From positions 186,001 to 250,000 of the forward strand of contig DHQY01000009.1 of assembly GCA_002408205.1 (NCBI GenBank): DNA of 64,000 nucleotides, in the 5' to 3' direction. The translations under genes were made by a program, and so were the position numbers. Origin of the DNA: Bacteroidales bacterium UBA5326 (GTDB taxonomy: Bacteria > Bacteroidota > Bacteroidia > Bacteroidales > UBA932). The notes beneath the pieces were generated by a model. That model searched no databases. It saw only the letters and a list, made by a program, of their open reading frames with translations, and was not told where the DNA came from. Shown here one piece after another: positions 60,774-64,000 of the stretch; the first letter of the stretch is position 1; every line of letters begins with the position of its first letter.

Positions 60774-61901
60774 TTAAATAGGTAATTCAAAAATGATCCT
60801 GCCGTTTTCCCTGCGCTCCTGAGCTTCTCCTTTGGTAAGACCGTTAATGATCATAACGCCCAGACCGTCGGGATCTGCCTCTTCGTTAAAAATGGTACCC
60901 AAAGAGGCGGCACCTGTGAGCCGGGTTATAATCTGGTTTGTTTTTTCCGAATATGAGACGGTCAGCAGAATACCTCCTTCGTCCCGGACAAGATCACGCC
61001 GGGCGGTTGTTTCCTTTTCTGTTCTGCCGCCGAAACTTAACTGGAGTGTTTCTTCAATCAGGTGCAAAACGGCATCTTTTTGCTTTTTATCCAGAAAATG
61101 CTTTTCACAAAACAGAGATACCGCGGTGCCCAGTTCAAACATGTCGTAATGGTCGTAATCGGCAATGGTGTACTCCAGGCTGCGTATACGGTTAATGAAA
61201 GCGCGGGTAGCGTCTTTCTGCGGATGATTAAACACCTGGTCGGGAGTGCCTTCTTCGTAGATAATCCCGTCGTTCATAAAGAAAATACGGGTTGAAACAT
61301 CTTTGGCAAACTGCATTTCATGCGTGACAATGGCCATTGTCAGACCGGTCTGGGCCAGGCGCCGAATAACCCCAAGCACTTCGCTCACCATGGTGGGATC
61401 GAGCGCCGAGGTGGGCTCGTCAAATAAAATAATAGCCGGATCCATGGCCAGGCAACGTGCTATGGCCACCCGCTGTTTTTGTCCTCCGGACAATTCTGAG
61501 GGGAAGGCCTTCTCCTTGGCGGCCAGCCCAACAAGGTGCAACAGTTCGCGCCCTCTTTCTTCTGCCTCAGCCCTGGTTTTACCCAGCAATTTAACGGGTG
61601 CCAGCGTCAGGTTATCCAGAATGTTCAGGTGGGCAAAGAGGTTAAAATCCTGGAATACCATGCCCATTTTTTGTCGGAGCAGGTTTACGTTGGCTCCAGG
61701 TGCTGTTATCTCCTGGCCGTTTATATAGATGTGACCGCCGGTAGGCGGGTCCAGCAGGTTAAGGCATCGGAGGAATGTGCTTTTCCCTGTTCCTGAGGGG
61801 CCGATAATGGAAATAATTTCTCCTTTTTTTATCTCGGCATTGACATCTTTAAGAACCTCCAGGTCGCCGAATTTCTTGGACAAATGTTCGACTTTGATCA
61901 T
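60774..61901 (-). CDS. GlnQ-type ABC ATPase fused to a HATPase-like C-terminal domain
   Basis: 375 aa. Residues 1-240 are a normal polar-amino-acid ABC ATPase: Walker A GPSGTGKST, ELSGGQKQRVAIARCL, Walker B IILFDEPTSALDP, switch THEMQFAKDV. Residues about 250-375 are additional and resemble a serine-kinase/anti-sigma-type HATPase fold: a helix HLIEETLQLSF in place of the N-box and DPDGLGVMIINGL like the GLG loop (346-348), ending in beta strands. No permease or binding-protein gene is near. Start overlaps the purN stop by 4 nt. Transport role is inferred from the first domain only. Confidence 0.82.
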   Translation of the reverse strand: MIKVEHLSKKFGDLEVLKDVNAEIKKGEIISIIGPSGTGKSTFLRCLNLLDPPTGGHIYINGQEITAPGANVNLLRQKMGMVFQDFNLFAHLNILDNLTLAPVKLLGKTRAEAEERGRELLHLVGLAAKEKAFPSELSGGQKQRVAIARCLAMDPAIILFDEPTSALDPTMVSEVLGVIRRLAQTGLTMAIVTHEMQFAKDVSTRIFFMNDGIIYEEGTPDQVFNHPQKDATRAFINRIRSLEYTIADYDHYDMFELGTAVSLFCEKHFLDKKQKDAVLHLIEETLQLSFGGRTEKETTARRDLVRDEGGILLTVSYSEKTNQIITRLTGAASLGTIFNEEADPDGLGVMIINGLTKGEAQERRENGRIIFELPI

Positions 61902-62479
61902 ACGCGCTCCAAATGCTTAACAATATATTCATCTACCACCGCCGGGAAGTGTGCCTGTTCCAGCAAATGGATCTTTCCGGCTAGGGTCTCGGGTGTTTCG
62001 TTTTCATCTACAGTACAATGGGCCTGAAACAAGTGTTTTCCGTGATCGTATTGTTCGTCTACCAGGTGAACGGTTATGCCCGATTTTTTTTCTCCGGCTT
62101 CCAGCACGGCTTTATGCACGTGGTGTCCGTACAGGCCCTTCCCTCCGAATGCGGGTAAAAGTGCCGGATGGATATTGATAATGCGGCCCGGAAAACGGGC
62201 GATCATCTCTGCCGGAATCTTCAGCAGGAAACCCGCCAGAATAATCAACTCAATATTATATTCTTTAAGAATGTTGCCGATCCGGTTATCCGGTCCTCCG
62301 GCTTCTAATTCTTTTCTGGTAAAAGTGACCGTGGGAACGTTCAGTTTTTTCGCGCGTTCCAGTACATAGGCATTTTGCCTGTCGGACAGCACAATGCAAA
62401 CCTTTCCCTTCTGCAGGTTCTTTATCAGATTCTCGGCGTTGGTGCCTCCTCCCGATGCAAAAACGGCTATTCTTGTCAT
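61898..62479 (-). CDS. purN: Phosphoribosylglycinamide formyltransferase (GART)
   Basis: Uses 10-formyl-THF in step 3 of purine synthesis. 193 aa. N-terminal IAVFASGGGTNAENLI, formyl-THF site ILAGFLLKIPAEMIARFPGRI, catalytic NIHPALLPAFGGKGLYG (Asn-His), and HLVDEQYDHGKHLFQ (Asp). Opens a long minus-strand operon. A perfect -7 box ends 6 nt before the ATG. Confidence 0.95.
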   Translation of the reverse strand: MTRIAVFASGGGTNAENLIKNLQKGKVCIVLSDRQNAYVLERAKKLNVPTVTFTRKELEAGGPDNRIGNILKEYNIELIILAGFLLKIPAEMIARFPGRIINIHPALLPAFGGKGLYGHHVHKAVLEAGEKKSGITVHLVDEQYDHGKHLFQAHCTVDENETPETLAGKIHLLEQAHFPAVVDEYIVKHLERV

Positions 62480-62485
62480 AACTTA

Positions 62486-62493
62486 CAAAGATA
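62486..62493 (-). promoter_or_regulatory. -7 box of purN
   Basis: TATCTTTG on the minus strand, perfect match, 6 nt before ATG 62479. It faces the ispF box with 12 nt between. Confidence 0.6.
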
Positions 62494-62505
62494 CAGAAAA
62501 AACGT

Positions 62506-62513
62506 TATTTTTG
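62506..62513 (+). promoter_or_regulatory. -7 box of ispF, 4 nt before the start codon
   Basis: TATTTTTG, perfect match, then CAGT and ATG 62518. Confidence 0.65.
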
Positions 62514-62517
62514 CAGT

Positions 62518-63012
62518 ATGAGTGTTCAGGTACGCATAGGACACGGGTACGACGTACATCGTCTGGCTCCCGGTATACCTTTCATGCTGGGTGGAATTCA
62601 TATTGAATCGCAGGTGGGCTGTGTGGCTCACTCAGACGGTGATTGTCTGATCCATGCGTTGTGCGATGCCATGTTGGGAGCTCTGGCATTGGGTGACATT
62701 GGCACCCATTTTCCCGATACATCGGCTGAATTCAAAAACATCGACAGCAAGATCCTGCTGAGTCGCACCTGTTCGTTGATAAAGGAAGCAGGCTACGAAC
62801 TGGTTAATGCAGATTGTACAGTCTGTCTTCAGGCTCCGAAAATTGCCGCCTGTATCCCGCAGATGCGCACCTGCCTGGCCTCGGTGATTGGCGTACCGGA
62901 GGACCGGATATCCGTAAAAGCCACTACTTCCGAACAGCTTGGTTTCGTGGGGAGGAAAGAAGGCATTGCCGTCTGGGCGAGCTGCCTGCTGCAACAAATT
63001 GCCCGCGACTGA
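62518..63012 (+). CDS. ispF: 2-C-methyl-D-erythritol 2,4-cyclodiphosphate synthase
   Basis: MEP-pathway cyclase for isoprenoid precursors, 164 aa. Metal-binding RIGHGYDVHRL (Asp-x-His), HSDGDCLIHALCDAMLGAL and the C-terminal SVKATTSEQLGFVGRKEGI. Divergent from purN. Shows that this organism uses the MEP pathway. Confidence 0.96.
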   Translation: MSVQVRIGHGYDVHRLAPGIPFMLGGIHIESQVGCVAHSDGDCLIHALCDAMLGALALGDIGTHFPDTSAEFKNIDSKILLSRTCSLIKEAGYELVNADCTVCLQAPKIAACIPQMRTCLASVIGVPEDRISVKATTSEQLGFVGRKEGIAVWASCLLQQIARD

Positions 63013-63027
63013 AGCCGGCTAAATGAA

Positions 63028-63058
63028 TTTGTGTGTTAAAAAATAATTCTTACTTTTG
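63028..63058 (+). promoter_or_regulatory. Promoter of tRNA-Met, complete -33/-7 pair
   Basis: TTTG (63028-63031), 19 nt, then TACTTTTG (63051-63058): the best complete Bacteroidetes-type promoter in the window. The -7 box ends 12 nt before the mature tRNA. Confidence 0.75.
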
Positions 63059-63070
63059 CAGCTCCGTAGC

Positions 63071-63144
63071 GGCGAGGTAGCTCAGTTGGTTAGAGCGCAT
63101 GATTCATAATCATGAGGTCACGAGTTCAATTCTCGTCCTCGCTA
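63071..63144 (+). tRNA. tRNA-Met (CAT), elongator type
   Basis: 74 nt. Acceptor GGCGAGG pairs with CCTCGCT (one G-T at the end), anticodon stem CATGA/TCATG with loop TTCATAA, anticodon CAT, T arm ACGAG-TTCAATT-CTCGT. CCA is not encoded. The G-C-rich anticodon stem of an initiator is absent. The body resembles elongator tRNA-Met more than the tRNA-Ile2 that also has CAT, but only modification data would exclude the latter. Confidence 0.93.
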
Positions 63145-63147
63145 CAC

Positions 63148-63190
63148 AGAAAATCAGGCACTTACAGCGATATTCTGTAGGTGCTTTTCT
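63148..63190 (+). terminator. Terminator after tRNA-Met
   Basis: Stem GCACTTACAG / CTGTAGGTGC (63158-63167 with 63075-offset arm at 63175-63184, one G-T pair), 7-nt loop, with flanking AGAAAA/TTTTCT that extend the hairpin and provide the T-rich tail. Confidence 0.75.
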
Positions 63191-63209
63191 GTTGGTGGAG
63201 AGGGTTTAT

Positions 63210-64000
63210 TTATTCAATCAACCGACCGAGCTCCTCGCGGCTAAGATCGGCCAACGGGTTCCCGGAACGAACAAACGTGCTGGCCAGTCTGGATTTGCTT
63301 TCTTGTAAATAACGGATTTTTTCTTCGATGGTTTCAGATGAAATAAACCGGTAAACGATAACCTTCTTATCCTGACCTATCCGGTGCGATCTGCTGAGGG
63401 CTTGCATTTCTGAGGCAGGGTTCCACCAGGGGTCGAGTAAAAAAACATAATCGGCAGCTGTCAAATTTAATCCAACACCTCCCGCTTTAAGCGAAATAAG
63501 AAAACAGTTGACATCTGCGTTGTTTGTAAAACGGGTTATTTCCTTTTCCCGATCCAAAGCCGGGGTAGATCCGGTGAGCCAGGCATAAGACTGGCTTTCC
63601 TTATCCAGAAAGTTAGCCAAAAGTTTCAGGTGACGCACATAGGATGAAAAGATCAACACTTTGTGTCCTTCTGCCCGCAAAGTTTCCAAACGCATCACGA
63701 CTTGTTCAAATTTTCCGGAATCTTCTTTGTAATCCGGATGCGCTAATACCGGATGGTTGGCCAGGAGGCGGAGACGAGTCAATCCTTGCAGGGTTAGCAA
63801 AGATAGCTGCCCGGGATTTTCCCATACTTTTTCGTCCAGCAAACTGCTTCGCAAAGCGTTTTTTTCTTCTGTGTAGCATCTTTTTTGCGCGGGGCTCATG
63901 TCGCAGTAAACGGTCTCCTCCAGTAAAGGAGGCAAATCCGGGGCTACTTCCTGTTTGGTTCTGCGCAGCAGGAAGGGATGAATTATGTGGAGCAATGCCC
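63210..64000 (-). CDS. SNF2-family DNA/RNA helicase, C-terminal part
   Basis: Only the last 260 or so residues are in the window; the frame is open to the right edge and the true start is outside. Helicase C-terminal domain: HPFLLRRTKQEVAPDLPP, VLIFSSYVRHLKLL, LISLKAGGVGLNLTAADYV, LLDPWWNPASEMQALSRSHRIGQ (motif VI). The protein is a Swi2/Snf2 ATPase; the ATP-binding half is not visible. It ends 20 nt after the convergent tRNA terminator. Confidence 0.95.
   Translation of the reverse strand, partial: ALLHIIHPFLLRRTKQEVAPDLPPLLEETVYCDMSPAQKRCYTEEKNALRSSLLDEKVWENPGQLSLLTLQGLTRLRLLANHPVLAHPDYKEDSGKFEQVVMRLETLRAEGHKVLIFSSYVRHLKLLANFLDKESQSYAWLTGSTPALDREKEITRFTNNADVNCFLISLKAGGVGLNLTAADYVFLLDPWWNPASEMQALSRSHRIGQDKKVIVYRFISSETIEEKIRYLQESKSRLASTFVRSGNPLADLSREELGRLIE

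Noticed and set aside
63071..63144. Initiator tRNA or tRNA-Ile2 (both also CAT)
   Set aside because: The anticodon stem lacks the three G-C pairs and the acceptor end lacks the 1:72 mismatch of initiators; the body is closer to elongator tRNA-Met. Ile2 is less likely but not fully excluded.
1..64000. CRISPR array, prophage, insertion sequence or defence island
   Set aside because: I saw no regularly spaced repeats, transposase, integrase or phage structural genes; almost all sequence belongs to ordinary chromosomal genes.

Overview
This window looks like chromosomal DNA of a Gram-negative Bacteroidota bacterium, most likely order Bacteroidales. The evidence is the purH-mreB-mreC-mreD-mrdA-rodA gene order, promoters of the Bacteroidetes type (-7 box TAnnTTTG, no Shine-Dalgarno sequences), the DAHP synthase/chorismate mutase fusion, the topoisomerase I with three C-terminal repeats and no zinc fingers, the uridine-kinase-like nucleoside kinase, and sigma factors followed by membrane or barrel proteins. 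I cannot name a genus. Genes are tightly packed, often with 4-nt ATGA overlaps, and no gap exceeds about 200 bases. There is no CRISPR array, phage or insertion sequence.

Layout. 1-9815 (minus): one long collinear run, Lrp-type regulator, purH, the cell-shape genes mreBCD-mrdA-rodA, then gcvP, which runs off the left edge. 9842-13121 (minus): a ureohydrolase relative with a destroyed metal site, and topA. 13216-17427 (plus): PBP1a, ddl and prmC. 17447-18925 (plus): a stand-alone trpB2 behind a complete tryptophan attenuator (leader peptide with three Trp codons, alternative hairpins, terminator). 18909-21181 (minus): a secreted amidotransferase-fold peptidase and a serine hydrolase. 21214-24220: radA, an outer-membrane barrel and a flippase-like protein. 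24291-28010 (plus): a shikimate operon (PfkB kinase, aroF/CM, aroB, aroD). 27967-31831: waaA, a membrane-tethered PHP protein and mlaEF. 31821-34046 (minus): sigma factor, lipoprotein and an unusual TM-plus-barrel protein. 34126-36985 (plus): a TPR lipoprotein and an EnvC-like protein. 36960-44468 (minus): nucleoside kinase, uvrA, a metallo-hydrolase, pcm and an OmpA/TPR lipoprotein. 44619-47300 (plus): deoxynucleoside kinase, comM and tsaE. 47303-51435 (minus): a probably acquired AAA ATPase, a selenium cassette (selD, yedF-like, mnmH) and a membrane protein. 51572-52593 (plus): a second sigma factor and its membrane partner. 52590-62479 (minus): a DPP-like peptidase, a NagX-like protein, rsmE, a thioesterase, tsaC, rhomboid, mutL, an ABC ATPase fusion and purN. 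62518-64000: ispF, tRNA-Met and the C-terminal part of a SNF2 helicase.

Working together: wall synthesis and shape are spread over two clusters (mre/mrdA/rodA and PBP1a/ddl). The shikimate operon and the attenuated trpB2 serve aromatic amino acid supply. purH, purN and gcvP belong to one-carbon and purine metabolism. radA, uvrA, mutL and topA are DNA maintenance genes, and tsaC, tsaE, mnmH, rsmE and prmC modify the translation machinery.

The two most notable non-coding observations are the trpB2 attenuator and a recurring architecture in which the -7 box ends exactly 4 nt before the start codon. Eight genes have a perfect box there, implying leaderless mRNAs, and several are arranged as back-to-back divergent pairs.
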